Shown here: in pieces, positions 9,461 to 20,370 of the stretch | Layout of the letters: each line of letters begins with the position of its first letter | Numbering within the stretch: the first letter of the stretch is position 1 | Assembly: GCF_036173065.1 (NCBI RefSeq) | Contig: NZ_CP108041.1 | Coordinates: 4,033,001-4,097,000 of the forward strand | DNA: 64,000 nucleotides | Source of the DNA: Rhodococcus sp. NBC_00297 | GTDB lineage: Bacteria; Actinomycetota; Actinomycetes; Mycobacteriales; Mycobacteriaceae | Direction: 5' to 3' | Position numbers and translations under genes: made by a program | The notes under the pieces: model-generated | What the model saw: the letters and a program-made list of their open reading frames with translations, nothing else | Database searches by the model: none | Told to the model about the DNA's origin: nothing

Positions 9461-10207
9461 ATGTCGGGCATGTGGTACTGGATATTCAAGTACGTCCTTC
9501 TCGGGCCGGTGTTGCAGGTGATGGGCCGTCCTCGCGTGGAGGGCCTGGAGAACATCCCCGACGACGGGCCGGTGATTCTCGCCAGCAACCACCAGGCGGT
9601 GTTCGATTCGTTCTACGCGTGCCTGGTCGTGCCGCGTCGCATCACGTTCCTCGCGAAGAGCGAGTACTTCACCGGCAAGGGCCTCAAGGGCCGCTTCCAG
9701 AAGTGGTTCTTCTCGTCGGCGGGACAGGTCCCGATCGATCGCACCGGTGCCTCCGCCGCGCAGGACGCGCTCGATGCGGGACTGCGCGTGCTGGCGAAGA
9801 ACAAGGTGCTGGGTATCTACCCGGAGGGCACGCGCTCGCCGGACGATCGGCTCTACAAGGGTAAGACGGGTATGGCGCGTCTGGCTCTCGAGAGCGGCGT
9901 CCCGGTGATTCCGGTCGCGATGATCGGCACCGCGAAGATGAATCCCATCGGCTCGCGGATTCCGCGCCCCACCAAGCTCGGCGTGAAGTTCGGTAAGCCA
10001 CTGGACTTCTCGCGGTACGAGGGCATGGCCGGCAACCGGTTCGTCGAGCGCGCCGTCACCGACGAGGTGATGTACGAGCTCATGAAGCTCAGTGGTCAGC
10101 AGTACGTCGACGTGTACGCGGCGAGCATGAAGAAGACGCCCGCCCCCGTGGTGGATCCGGCTCCGTCGACCGAGGCCGCGCGCATCCCCGACACCCGCGC
10201 GGGCTGA
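9461..10207 (+). CDS. 1-acyl-sn-glycerol-3-phosphate acyltransferase (PlsC family)
   Basis: Membrane-associated acyltransferase that adds an acyl chain from acyl-CoA to lysophosphatidate in phospholipid synthesis; some relatives acylate other lipid acceptors. The catalytic HX4D motif is NHQAVFD (His44, Asp49) and the substrate motif EGTRS starts at Glu122. The C-terminal 25 residues are Pro/Ala rich. The 181-base leader upstream contains no gene that I can support. Its stop lies one base from the end of the convergent mannosyltransferase gene. Confidence 0.85.
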   Translation: MSGMWYWIFKYVLLGPVLQVMGRPRVEGLENIPDDGPVILASNHQAVFDSFYACLVVPRRITFLAKSEYFTGKGLKGRFQKWFFSSAGQVPIDRTGASAAQDALDAGLRVLAKNKVLGIYPEGTRSPDDRLYKGKTGMARLALESGVPVIPVAMIGTAKMNPIGSRIPRPTKLGVKFGKPLDFSRYEGMAGNRFVERAVTDEVMYELMKLSGQQYVDVYAASMKKTPAPVVDPAPSTEAARIPDTRAG

Positions 10208-10208
10208 G

Positions 10209-11486
10209 TCAGACCGCCTCGGCGGTCACCCCCGGGCGTTCGGGACTGCGTCGATCGCGCAGCGGCACCGCCGCCACCGCGATCACGAACACCAGTCCCC
10301 ACCACACGTAGGACGAGGCCTGGATCTGGTCCCACAGGGGCCAGCCCAGGCCGTTCCATCGTCCGGGCGCGAGGCGCCAGTGCGACGGATAGTGCAGCAG
10401 CACTGCGCCGATCACGGCGAGGGCCACCAGTGCGGGGGCGCGCCGCGTCACGCCGACGTGCACCAGGACCATCAGCATCGGCACCGTCCACACCCAGTGA
10501 TGCGACCACGACACCGGTGAGACCAGCAGGCCCAGAGCAGCATTGACGCACAGGGCCAGCAGGTACTCGTGTGCCGCCAGAGCGCGTCGCATCGCGACGA
10601 GGGCCACCAGCCCCACGACGGCGCTGCACACGATCCAGACGATCGTCCGCGGGCCGTCCGCGAGACCCAGCCGCGCGAGCATCCCGGTGAGGGACTGGTT
10701 CGAGATGTACCCCGGCCCGCCGATGCGGTCGGAGTCGAGCAGCACCTCGGTCCAGTACTGCACCGAGTCGCGGAACGTCGCGACGAATCCGAGTGCCGTG
10801 AACCCGAGGAACGACAGGCCGGTGACCACGGCCGCCCGGTACTGCCTGCGCAGCAGGAAGTAGAGGACGAACACCGCCGGCGTGAGCTTGATGGCCGTGA
10901 CGAAGCCGATGAGCAGACCGCGCGGCCACGGGGTGCGCTTCAGCAGGACGTCGAGGACGACGAGGCACATCAACACGACGTTGATCTGCCCGTAGTCGAG
11001 GGTGGACCACACCGGTTCGAGCGCGAACGCGATCGCGGTGATGCCGCCCGTGACCCACGCCGTCGTCCCGGCCGACAGGTGCACCAGAGAGCGCAGGCAC
11101 ACCGCCACCGTGACGGCGAGCAGGATCATCGTCATCGCCGTCATGATCAACGAGGCCGCCGGCAGCGGGAGGACCGCCATCGGCGCGAAGGACACCGCGG
11201 CCATCGGGGGATAGGTGAACGGCAGCGGGATGTTCACCGAGGTGCGCGGCAGGACTCCGTAGAGATTCACGCCGTCGAGCAGAGCCCGGCCACCGATGCG
11301 ATACACGTCGAGGTCGAGCCGGTAGATCGCACCCCACTCCCGCAGCGGGGGCAGACCGACCACGTTGAACGCGATGCCCGCCACGAGCCCGACGCACACC
11401 GCGACCTTCGCGATCACGGCGACCGGTCGGGGCAGCGACGCCCCCGGCCCGGTGTAGGGAGGGGCGGACGGCAGAGTCCACGTCAT
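10209..11486 (-). CDS. GT87 polyprenol-phosphate-mannose-dependent mannosyltransferase (MptC/Rv2181-like)
   Basis: A 425-residue membrane protein with about ten hydrophobic segments and a conserved acidic site (DLDVYR) in the first extracytoplasmic loop, the pattern of the DUF2029/GT87 family. Family members use polyprenyl-phosphate-mannose outside the membrane; the homologue at this chromosomal position in M. tuberculosis (Rv2181) adds alpha-1,2 mannose to lipomannan and lipoarabinomannan. That function is transferred by family and position, not proven by a residue seen here. Confidence 0.8.
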   Translation of the reverse strand: MTWTLPSAPPYTGPGASLPRPVAVIAKVAVCVGLVAGIAFNVVGLPPLREWGAIYRLDLDVYRIGGRALLDGVNLYGVLPRTSVNIPLPFTYPPMAAVSFAPMAVLPLPAASLIMTAMTMILLAVTVAVCLRSLVHLSAGTTAWVTGGITAIAFALEPVWSTLDYGQINVVLMCLVVLDVLLKRTPWPRGLLIGFVTAIKLTPAVFVLYFLLRRQYRAAVVTGLSFLGFTALGFVATFRDSVQYWTEVLLDSDRIGGPGYISNQSLTGMLARLGLADGPRTIVWIVCSAVVGLVALVAMRRALAAHEYLLALCVNAALGLLVSPVSWSHHWVWTVPMLMVLVHVGVTRRAPALVALAVIGAVLLHYPSHWRLAPGRWNGLGWPLWDQIQASSYVWWGLVFVIAVAAVPLRDRRSPERPGVTAEAV

Positions 11487-11525
11487 GGTCGGGGTGGATC
11501 CTTTCGGTGACCTAGGCTCGCAGAC

Positions 11526-13467
<1,942 letters not shown>

Positions 13468-13482
13468 TCGCCGGAGCAGAAC

Positions 13483-15504
13483 TCAGGGCAGCGCGGTCAG
13501 AGTGACCGTGCTGCCCTTCTGCACTCGGTCGCCCTGGCCGGGCGACTGGGCGATGACGAGCGAGCGATCCGTCTGCGCGACCTGGCGCACCACCACGGTG
13601 AGCCCCAGGCGTTCGAGTTCCGACCGCGCCGAGCCGACGGTGCGTCCGAGCATCGAGGGCACCTCCACGGCCGTCGACACCCGCAGCGTGACGGTCGATC
13701 CCGCGGTCACGGACGTGCCGCTCGCCGGGTCGGTCCCGATGACACGGCCACCGTCGACGTCCTCGTCGAAGACGGAGTCCACCGTCGCCACGGTGATGCC
13801 GACCCGATCGAGTTCTGCGCGCGCCTGCTGCTCCGTCTCGCCCCGGACGTCGGGAACGTCGACGGGGGGAGCGCCCTTGCTGGTCACCACCCGGACCTCG
13901 CTGCCCACCGGCAGGACCGTCCCGGGCGCGGGGTCGAGTGCGGCGACCGCACCGACGGGTGCGGCGCTGCTGAAGGCGTCACCGCCGTCCACGGGGACGA
14001 ACGTCCGCTCCCGCAGTGCCGCCTCCACCGTGGTCGAGTCCGCGTTTCCGAGGGCCGGGACGGTGGGCCTGCCCTGAGAAACGAGAAGGGTCACGGTCTC
14101 GCCCCGGGCGATCCGTGACCCTGCGGGAGGATCGGTTCCGAGTAATCGGTCCACGGGATCGCTGTCGGTGTAGCGGCCCTCGACGGTCGCCGAGAGATCG
14201 GCCGCCTCGATGGCGGAGACGGCGGTGGATCGGTCGAGCCCGTCGATCGCCGGCACCGCGGTGAAGCGGCCGGACCCGGCCCACCAGCCGACGGTGCCGA
14301 GCAGGACCGCCACGATCACGACGATCGCGAGCCACGTGAGTGCGACTCGACGCGACCTGCGCTTGTCCGCGTCGAAGTCCGGGAACGCGAAGGCTTTCCG
14401 GTCCACCGGCTCGGCGGCGGTGGACCGCGGTTCGTCGGCGCCGCGGGGAGTCGCGGTGGTCACCATCCGCGTGTGCTGAACGCCGCCGGTGGACGGCTGC
14501 CCGCGGTCGGAGGCGGCGGAGAAGTCGTCCGCGGGGACCGACACGATCTCCGTCTCCGGAGTACGCGGAGCCTGCGGAGCGTAGGGGCGCGGAGCGTTCA
14601 GCGTCTCGGCGCTCAGATGCTCGGCCGACCGTGACGGGGACGGCACCCGGTAGTGGGGCAGAGTGAGGGTCCTGGTGACCGAGCGCACCGCGTCGCCCAT
14701 CGTGCCGGCGTCGCGGAACCGCTCCTCGGGCCGCCGCGCCGTCGCGTCGCGCACCAGTGCGTCGAAGTGGGGCGGCACCCCTGCGATCACCGAGCTCGGC
14801 GGCGGAACGTCGTTCTCGATGCGCTGGTACGCGATCGAGAGGGAGGTGTCTCCCTGGAACGGCGTGCGTCCGGTCAGCAGTTCGAAGAGCAGGATGCCCG
14901 CCGAGTACACGTCGCTGCGCGCGTCGGCCGATCCGGTGGTCACCTGTTCGGGGGAGAGGTAGGCGGCAGTGCCGAGGATGACGCTGTTGGACGTCGTCGT
15001 CGACGCGGCCACGGCGCGCACCAGACCGAAGTCGGCGATCTTGACCTCGCCCGCGTCGGAGATCAGCACGTTCTCCGGTTTGACGTCGCGGTGCACGAGG
15101 CCACCGCGGTGCGCGACCGCGAGTCCGTCGAGTACGGGTTGGAGAACGGCGGCGACGGCGTGCGGGGGCATGGGACCGCGTTCGCGGAGCAACTCGCGCA
15201 GCGTGCCGCCCTCGACCAGTTCCATGACCAGGAAGGCGTGCTGACCGTCGCGACCGTGATCGTGGACGGCGACCAGCCCCGGGTGGCTGAGCCGGGCGAC
15301 CGCGCGCGCCTCGAACTCGAAGCGACGCACGAACTCGGGGTCGGCGGCGAACTGGGGATCCATGATCTTGATGGCCACGGGCCGGTCCAGACGCAGGTCG
15401 AGACCCCGGTAGACCGTGGACATACCGCCGCGGGCGATCGGCGCGTCGACGCGGTAACGACGGTCCAGCAGCGCGCCGAGCAGCGACGGACCTGACGTTG
15501 TCAC
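13483..15504 (-). CDS. pknL: Membrane Ser/Thr protein kinase with four PASTA domains, PknL-type
   Basis: Hanks-type kinase. The cytoplasmic domain (residues 1 to about 280) has the glycine loop IARGGMST, Lys46, the catalytic HRDVKPEN loop starting at His138, DFG at 158-160 and a Thr-rich activation segment near 169-171. A Pro-rich linker leads to one membrane helix at about 387-408. The outer part holds four PASTA repeats (about 415-476, 480-545, 547-612, 613-673), which bind muropeptides or lipid II in related kinases. M. tuberculosis PknL, as I recall, lacks PASTA repeats, so this is the longer form. It is divergent from its likely substrate gene, which makes the name well supported. Confidence 0.9.
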   Translation of the reverse strand: MTTSGPSLLGALLDRRYRVDAPIARGGMSTVYRGLDLRLDRPVAIKIMDPQFAADPEFVRRFEFEARAVARLSHPGLVAVHDHGRDGQHAFLVMELVEGGTLRELLRERGPMPPHAVAAVLQPVLDGLAVAHRGGLVHRDVKPENVLISDAGEVKIADFGLVRAVAASTTTSNSVILGTAAYLSPEQVTTGSADARSDVYSAGILLFELLTGRTPFQGDTSLSIAYQRIENDVPPPSSVIAGVPPHFDALVRDATARRPEERFRDAGTMGDAVRSVTRTLTLPHYRVPSPSRSAEHLSAETLNAPRPYAPQAPRTPETEIVSVPADDFSAASDRGQPSTGGVQHTRMVTTATPRGADEPRSTAAEPVDRKAFAFPDFDADKRRSRRVALTWLAIVVIVAVLLGTVGWWAGSGRFTAVPAIDGLDRSTAVSAIEAADLSATVEGRYTDSDPVDRLLGTDPPAGSRIARGETVTLLVSQGRPTVPALGNADSTTVEAALRERTFVPVDGGDAFSSAAPVGAVAALDPAPGTVLPVGSEVRVVTSKGAPPVDVPDVRGETEQQARAELDRVGITVATVDSVFDEDVDGGRVIGTDPASGTSVTAGSTVTLRVSTAVEVPSMLGRTVGSARSELERLGLTVVVRQVAQTDRSLVIAQSPGQGDRVQKGSTVTLTALP

Positions 15505-15531
15505 CTGCGTCCACTCTCCTGTCGTGTTCTC

Positions 15532-15545
15532 GCATCGATCGATGC
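15532..15545. promoter_or_regulatory. Perfect 14-bp palindrome in the pknL/HTH divergent region
   Basis: GCATCGATCGATGC reads the same on both strands. It lies just before the pknL start, where a TACCAT -10-like element on the minus strand (15562-15557) would place the transcription start. It is a candidate operator, possibly for the HTH protein encoded divergently. Confidence 0.35.
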
Positions 15546-15647
15546 CGATCAGTCGATGGTAGCCAGTGTGACGGATGAGGTAGCAGTCACGTGTGCGGGA
15601 ACACGGCGCGGGAGGCGGGCGTCGGCGAATTGTCCTGGCGGCGGGCC

Positions 15648-16034
15648 GTGACTACCTTTGACCGCGTGAGTGCCATTCCCTACTGCGACGACGTCCTGCC
15701 TGCCGACGAGGCCGTGATCGCGATTCCCGACGCCGCCGAGATCATGGGCGTCCCCGTGACGAAGCTCTACCAGATGGTGCGTGAGCACAAGCTGATCGCG
15801 GTGCGCCGCGATCGAGTGGTCTCGATCCCCGCGAAGTTCGTCGGCGAGGACGGCGAGCCGATCAAGTACCTCGCCGGTGCGATCGCGGTTCTGCTCGACG
15901 GCGGCTACAACCACCCGTCGATTCTGCGGTGGCTCTTCACCCCGGACGACAGTCTGCCGGGCATGCCGGCCGACGTGCTGCGCGGCGACCACGCCCGCGA
16001 GATCATCCGCCGCGCCCAGGCCATGGCCTTCTAG
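15648..16034 (+). CDS. HTH DNA-binding protein, Rv2175c-like PknL substrate
   Basis: A small protein with an N-terminal winged-helix domain (a GVPVTKLYQMVRE recognition segment followed by a short wing) and a C-terminal domain ending in RRAQAMAF, the hallmark of the Rv2175c family. In M. tuberculosis the protein is phosphorylated by PknL on an N-terminal threonine, and this lowers DNA binding. The GTG at 15648 was chosen because it keeps a Thr-Thr pair in the matching N-terminal tail; GTG 15666 is the alternative and would remove it. It is divergent from pknL, which supports the pairing. Confidence 0.8.
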   Translation: MTTFDRVSAIPYCDDVLPADEAVIAIPDAAEIMGVPVTKLYQMVREHKLIAVRRDRVVSIPAKFVGEDGEPIKYLAGAIAVLLDGGYNHPSILRWLFTPDDSLPGMPADVLRGDHAREIIRRAQAMAF

Positions 16035-16046
16035 CGCTCGATCGGA

Positions 16047-17039
16047 TCAGGCGGCGCGTGACCCTGGCCGCGGGAGCCGTTCTCCGGCTCTGACGAGAAG
16101 ACCCCGACCGGCCGCGGTCGCGGCGACACGAGCGCGCCGAGGAGTGCCCACGCGAGAGCGGACGGACAACGACCGGTAACCGTCGTTCTCCACGGCTTCG
16201 AGGATGTCCTGGTACAGCGCGAACGCGACCCGGATGCCCTCGCGCGCCCGCGGTTCCAGCAGGGCGATGCCGGGCTCGGCGGTGCGGTAGAGCGCGCGGG
16301 TGGTGGCGATGATGTCGGCGAGAGCGCGGCGGACCCTCGGATCGACGGAGTCCGTACGGCGGCACCACCACAGCAGGTCCTCGTCGACGCCGTAGGCGGT
16401 GAGCACGTCGCCGGGCAGATAGATGCGGTCGCGCGCGAGATCCTCGCCCGCGTCGCGAACGAAGTTCGTGACCTGGAAAGCCTCGCCGAGAGCGGACGCC
16501 GTCGGGCGGGCCTCCTCGACCGGACACACGGTGCCGAGGACGGGGAGCATCTGCAGCCCGATCACGGCGGCGGAGCCGTACATGTACGTCGACAACTCGT
16601 CCATGGTGGCGTAGCGATCCTTGTAGATCGCCGAGTGCGGTACGTCCATGAGCATCGACGTCATGAAGGCGGTGAAGTACTCGGACGGGATGTCGTAGCG
16701 ACGTGCGGTGTCGAACAGGGCCGCCAGGATCAGCTCGTTGCGCCGGTCGGGTCCGGGCGGGACCGACGTCGGCGGGGCGATGGTCGAGGCGAGACCCTCG
16801 TTCAGTCGCTCCTCGATGCGGGTGAGCAGCGCCAGGTCGAGTGCGACCGCCGTGTCGTCGCCGCGTTCGGCGATCATGTCGACGTCGATGATGTCGTCGA
16901 CCATGCGTGCGAACGCGTACAGCGCGTGCACCGCGGGCCGACGGTCGGTCGGCAGCAGGCGGGTGGCGAGGAAGTACGTCTTGCCGTGTTCGGCCGCGAC
17001 GTCCCGGCACAGCGCGTAGGCCTCGGGAAGATCGGTCAC
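16047..17039 (-). CDS. crtB: Phytoene synthase
   Basis: Squalene/phytoene synthase family enzyme that condenses two geranylgeranyl diphosphates to phytoene, the first committed carotenoid step. The two Asp-rich sites are visible: DDIID near residue 52 and a later DLARD (in RDAGEDLARD). Length is about 330 residues. The GTG start overlaps the stop of the mptA gene (GTGA), so its translation depends on the mannosyltransferase gene upstream. It ends 12 bases from the convergent HTH gene. Confidence 0.9.
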   Translation of the reverse strand: MTDLPEAYALCRDVAAEHGKTYFLATRLLPTDRRPAVHALYAFARMVDDIIDVDMIAERGDDTAVALDLALLTRIEERLNEGLASTIAPPTSVPPGPDRRNELILAALFDTARRYDIPSEYFTAFMTSMLMDVPHSAIYKDRYATMDELSTYMYGSAAVIGLQMLPVLGTVCPVEEARPTASALGEAFQVTNFVRDAGEDLARDRIYLPGDVLTAYGVDEDLLWWCRRTDSVDPRVRRALADIIATTRALYRTAEPGIALLEPRAREGIRVAFALYQDILEAVENDGYRSLSVRSRVGTPRRARVAATAAGRGLLVRAGERLPRPGSRAA

Positions 17040-18700
17040 TCGGTCAACTCCTGGCTGGGCTGGTCCGGACGGGGCTGGTCCGGGCGGGCAGTCTCGGCGC
17101 GGACGCGCGGGGCCGGGACGAACGTGTTCTCGTGCTCCGGGTGTGTGACGGCCCGCAGGCGGAGGGGATCGACCGTCCGGAGCGACAGCGCGGCGACCAC
17201 TGCGGCGAACGTCGCCAGCACGACGTGCGGGAACGTGTAGAGACCGATGGACCCGTCCGGCTGGAATACCAACATGAGCCAGGCGGACAGGCCGACCAGC
17301 ACGGTCAGAGTGGTCGCCGACATGGTGAGACCCGCGGCGACGGCGAGAGGCCACGAGTAGTACCAGGGGAGAGCGGCCGGGGACAGGATCACGATGGCCA
17401 CCAGCGACACGAGGATGCCCAGCAGTGCGCCGCGCTCCGAGTGGCGCGATCGCCACCACGCCGTGGCCAGGATCGCGGCCAGAGCCACCGCGCACAGCAT
17501 CCTGGTCACCTCGAGCACGGGGCCGAGCCGAGCGCCCGTCAACCACCCGGTGAAGACCGTGACCAGGTGGGCGAGGATGGTCGGCAGCGAGAGCCAGTTG
17601 ATGATCTTGGCCGAGCCCGAGAGCGCCGTCAGCCAGCCGATGCCGACGCCGGCCACCAGGGACGCGACGACGAACACCGCGACGAACACGGCGAAACCGA
17701 TACCTGCGGTCTTCGCGAACACCAGCAGGACGTGCTGGCGTCGCGGCGGGTCACCACGCTCGGCCCGCGCCTCGTTCTCGGTGCGGAGCCGGTCGCGCTC
17801 GTGGAGCATCCAGATCCACACCAGGAAGGGCAGCGCGATGCCCGCGGTGGCCTTGATCGCCACTGCGACCGCGACGAGCCCCATCCCGGCGACGTGGTGC
17901 CGGTCGAGGACGGCGGCGATGCCGGCCGTCATGAGACCGACCATGAGCATCTCGTTGTGGACACCGCCGATCAGGTGGATCAGGACCAGGGGATTGAGCA
18001 CGGCGAGCCACAGGGCCACGGCGGGATCCGCGCCGAAGTGTCGGGCGATGCGGGGGACCGCCCACATGGTGAGGGCGAGCCCCGGCAGCATGGTCAGGCG
18101 CAGGAGCATCGTCCCGGCGATCACGTTGTCGCCCGTGAGCGAGGTGATGCCCTCGCCCAGCAGGAGGAACAGCGGGCCGTAGGGCGCGGTGGTCGTGGTC
18201 CAGACGTTGCTCACGTTGTCCAGCAGCACACCGGGATTGGCGACGGGACCGACGGCGTACGGGTCGAACCCGTCCCGGAGGAGGGCGCCCTGTGCGAGAT
18301 AGGAGTACGCGTCGCGGCTGAACATCGGGACCGCGAGCAGGAGCGGCGCGATCCAGAGCGGCACCACCCAGCGCAGCTGCCGCACCGTGGTCCGGTGACC
18401 GAGAGTGGCGCGTCCGAGACGGACCCACGCGGCGATCATGAGCAGCACGCCGATCCACACCATGACGGTCGACAACACGAGTCCGTGCCCGAAGCGGAGC
18501 CAGGACAGGTGCATCGCCTCGAGCAGCGGGTCACGACGGCGCACGGCACCCGAGCCGAAACCGCCGAAGGTGATGAGCGCGGACCCGGCCAGACCCACCA
18601 ACGTGGCGCGGCCGGCGCGTCCCCCGAAGAACCGTCGTGTCGATCGCCACGACGACTCGTCGGTGGTGTCCGCGGCCCGGAGTGGGGAGGACGTCGTCAT
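17036..18700 (-). CDS. mptA: Alpha-1,6-mannosyltransferase, MptA-type
   Basis: Polytopic GT-C glycosyltransferase that elongates the alpha-1,6-mannan core of lipomannan from polyprenyl-phosphate-mannose at the outer face of the membrane. About 12-13 hydrophobic segments and an acidic FSRDAYSY motif in the first large loop fit the MptA/MptB family. ATG 18700 was chosen because GGGGAGG precedes it; ATG 18724 lacks such a site. The gene sits between crtI and crtB and overlaps crtB by four bases. The matching locus in M. tuberculosis (Rv2174) has no carotenoid neighbours. Confidence 0.85.
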   Translation of the reverse strand: MTTSSPLRAADTTDESSWRSTRRFFGGRAGRATLVGLAGSALITFGGFGSGAVRRRDPLLEAMHLSWLRFGHGLVLSTVMVWIGVLLMIAAWVRLGRATLGHRTTVRQLRWVVPLWIAPLLLAVPMFSRDAYSYLAQGALLRDGFDPYAVGPVANPGVLLDNVSNVWTTTTAPYGPLFLLLGEGITSLTGDNVIAGTMLLRLTMLPGLALTMWAVPRIARHFGADPAVALWLAVLNPLVLIHLIGGVHNEMLMVGLMTAGIAAVLDRHHVAGMGLVAVAVAIKATAGIALPFLVWIWMLHERDRLRTENEARAERGDPPRRQHVLLVFAKTAGIGFAVFVAVFVVASLVAGVGIGWLTALSGSAKIINWLSLPTILAHLVTVFTGWLTGARLGPVLEVTRMLCAVALAAILATAWWRSRHSERGALLGILVSLVAIVILSPAALPWYYSWPLAVAAGLTMSATTLTVLVGLSAWLMLVFQPDGSIGLYTFPHVVLATFAAVVAALSLRTVDPLRLRAVTHPEHENTFVPAPRVRAETARPDQPRPDQPSQELTE

Positions 18701-18751
18701 GTTCCTCCCCGGAAGACGCGACATGCCGGCGACCGTGCGGAAGCCGGGCTG

Positions 18752-18765
18752 AACTCACGTGAGTT
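18752..18765. promoter_or_regulatory. Perfect 14-bp palindrome between crtI and mptA
   Basis: AACTCACGTGAGTT is a complete palindrome in the 101-base gap between crtI and mptA. It could be a repressor site for the mptA-crtB part of the operon or a short transcription pause hairpin. No regulator gene lies next to it. Confidence 0.35.
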
Positions 18766-18801
18766 TAGAGGCTCCGGACCGGAAGACGAACTGGCCCGCC
18801 G

Positions 18802-20370
18802 TCAGACGGCCACACGGGCCGAGCGACGCACGGACGGATCGATGCGTTCGGCGGCCAGTCGACCCGAGATCAACACCGTCGGCACACCCACTCCGGGGGT
18901 GGTCCCACACCCGGCGAGGACGACGTTGTCGATGCCCTTGACCAGGTTGCGGCGCCGGAACGGGCCGGTCTGGCGGAAGATGTGCGACGCCGAGAACGGG
19001 GTTCCCGCGACCATCCCCTGCGCGAGCCAGGTGGCCGGCGTGTCGATGTGGTCGATCTCGAGGTGCTCGGACACGCCCGTGTATCCGCGGCGATCCATCT
19101 CGAGCAGGATCTCCCGCACGTAGGGGTCGGTGATGGCGGACCAGTCCAACGGCGCGCTGTCGAGATTGGGGCAGGGCGCGAGGATCGAGATGGGCTCCTG
19201 CTCGACGCCGTCGTGCGTGACGCGCAGAGCCGGATCGGTCAGCGAGGTCCGGGTGATGAGCAACGACGGGTCCGACATGAGTGTGCCGCGCCCGCGCGAG
19301 GCGGTGAGCTCCTCGAACGTCTCGTTCCAGTTGTGCCCGAAGTCGATGACGTGGTGCGAGCGGGACGACCACCGCGCGGTGACGTCCACCGGCACGCGGC
19401 CGTGCACCACGACACAGGACGGTGACGCCCGGATCTTGCGGCGCACGGTGATGCCGGCGGTGGCGAGAAGGCGATCCGTCACCAGGAGATCCGGCGTGAG
19501 GATCAGGGAGTCGCACGTGTGCCGCTCGCCGTTCTCGGTCACCACCGCGCGAGCGCGGGGACCGCCCTTCTCGATGGCGGCCACGCCGGTGGAGAGCAGC
19601 AGCGTGCCGCCCGCACTCACGAACGCGTCGGCCATCGCGTTCGCGATCGACTGCATTCCGCCGTCCGGGAACGACACACCCAACGACGTGTCCATGTGCG
19701 AGATCGCGGAGTAGACCCCGAGAGCTTTGGCGGGCGCGACACCGGCGTAGAGAGCCTGGAAGGTGAAGATGCGGCGCAGTCGCGGGTCGTCGATGAGCTT
19801 GTCGATCCGCTTCCCGAGTTTTCCGAACCCCCCGAGACGCAGCAGGGTCAGCGTGTTCGCTCGCGCCGTGCGCTCGCCCACGAGGTCGAGCGGTGAGTCG
19901 AAGTTGTCGTCGATGTAGCGGTCGAACTCCGCATCGAACATCGATCCGATCCACGCGCGGAGCGTGCGGTAGCGCCGAGCCTCGTCCGGCCCGCACTTCT
20001 CGCCGACCTCCGCGATCATCCGCTCGGGATCGGAGTGGACGTCGATGGTGGTGCCGTCGGCGAAACGGGTGTGGTACGCCGGATGCAACGGTGTCAGACG
20101 CAGGGGAGGCGTGGTGGACTCGCGGGTCGCACCCACCGCGGCGAGCGCCTGATCGATCAGGTCGGGCATCGTGAGAACGCTCGCGCCCGTGTCGATGCGG
20201 TAGCCCGGCGCCGCGACGGAACCCACCCGGCCGCCGACGGTGTCGGACTTCTCGATCACGGTGACCTCGCGACCGGTGCCGCGGAGGTGGAGCGCCGCGG
20301 CGAGGCCGGACAGACCGGCGCCCACGACGATCACGTGATCGGTGGGTCCGGACACGGTGGCATGCGTCAT
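18802..20370 (-). CDS. crtI: Phytoene desaturase (CrtI type)
   Basis: FAD-dependent desaturase that converts phytoene towards lycopene. The N-terminal dinucleotide-binding motif VVGAGLSGLAAA is followed by VIEKSDTVGGR. The C-terminal GCGTTPGVGVPTV segment is the bacterial-type phytoene dehydrogenase signature. The 522-residue length is normal. Its ATG overlaps the stop of the prenyl synthase gene (ATGA). Confidence 0.9.
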   Translation of the reverse strand: MTHATVSGPTDHVIVVGAGLSGLAAALHLRGTGREVTVIEKSDTVGGRVGSVAAPGYRIDTGASVLTMPDLIDQALAAVGATRESTTPPLRLTPLHPAYHTRFADGTTIDVHSDPERMIAEVGEKCGPDEARRYRTLRAWIGSMFDAEFDRYIDDNFDSPLDLVGERTARANTLTLLRLGGFGKLGKRIDKLIDDPRLRRIFTFQALYAGVAPAKALGVYSAISHMDTSLGVSFPDGGMQSIANAMADAFVSAGGTLLLSTGVAAIEKGGPRARAVVTENGERHTCDSLILTPDLLVTDRLLATAGITVRRKIRASPSCVVVHGRVPVDVTARWSSRSHHVIDFGHNWNETFEELTASRGRGTLMSDPSLLITRTSLTDPALRVTHDGVEQEPISILAPCPNLDSAPLDWSAITDPYVREILLEMDRRGYTGVSEHLEIDHIDTPATWLAQGMVAGTPFSASHIFRQTGPFRRRNLVKGIDNVVLAGCGTTPGVGVPTVLISGRLAAERIDPSVRRSARVAV

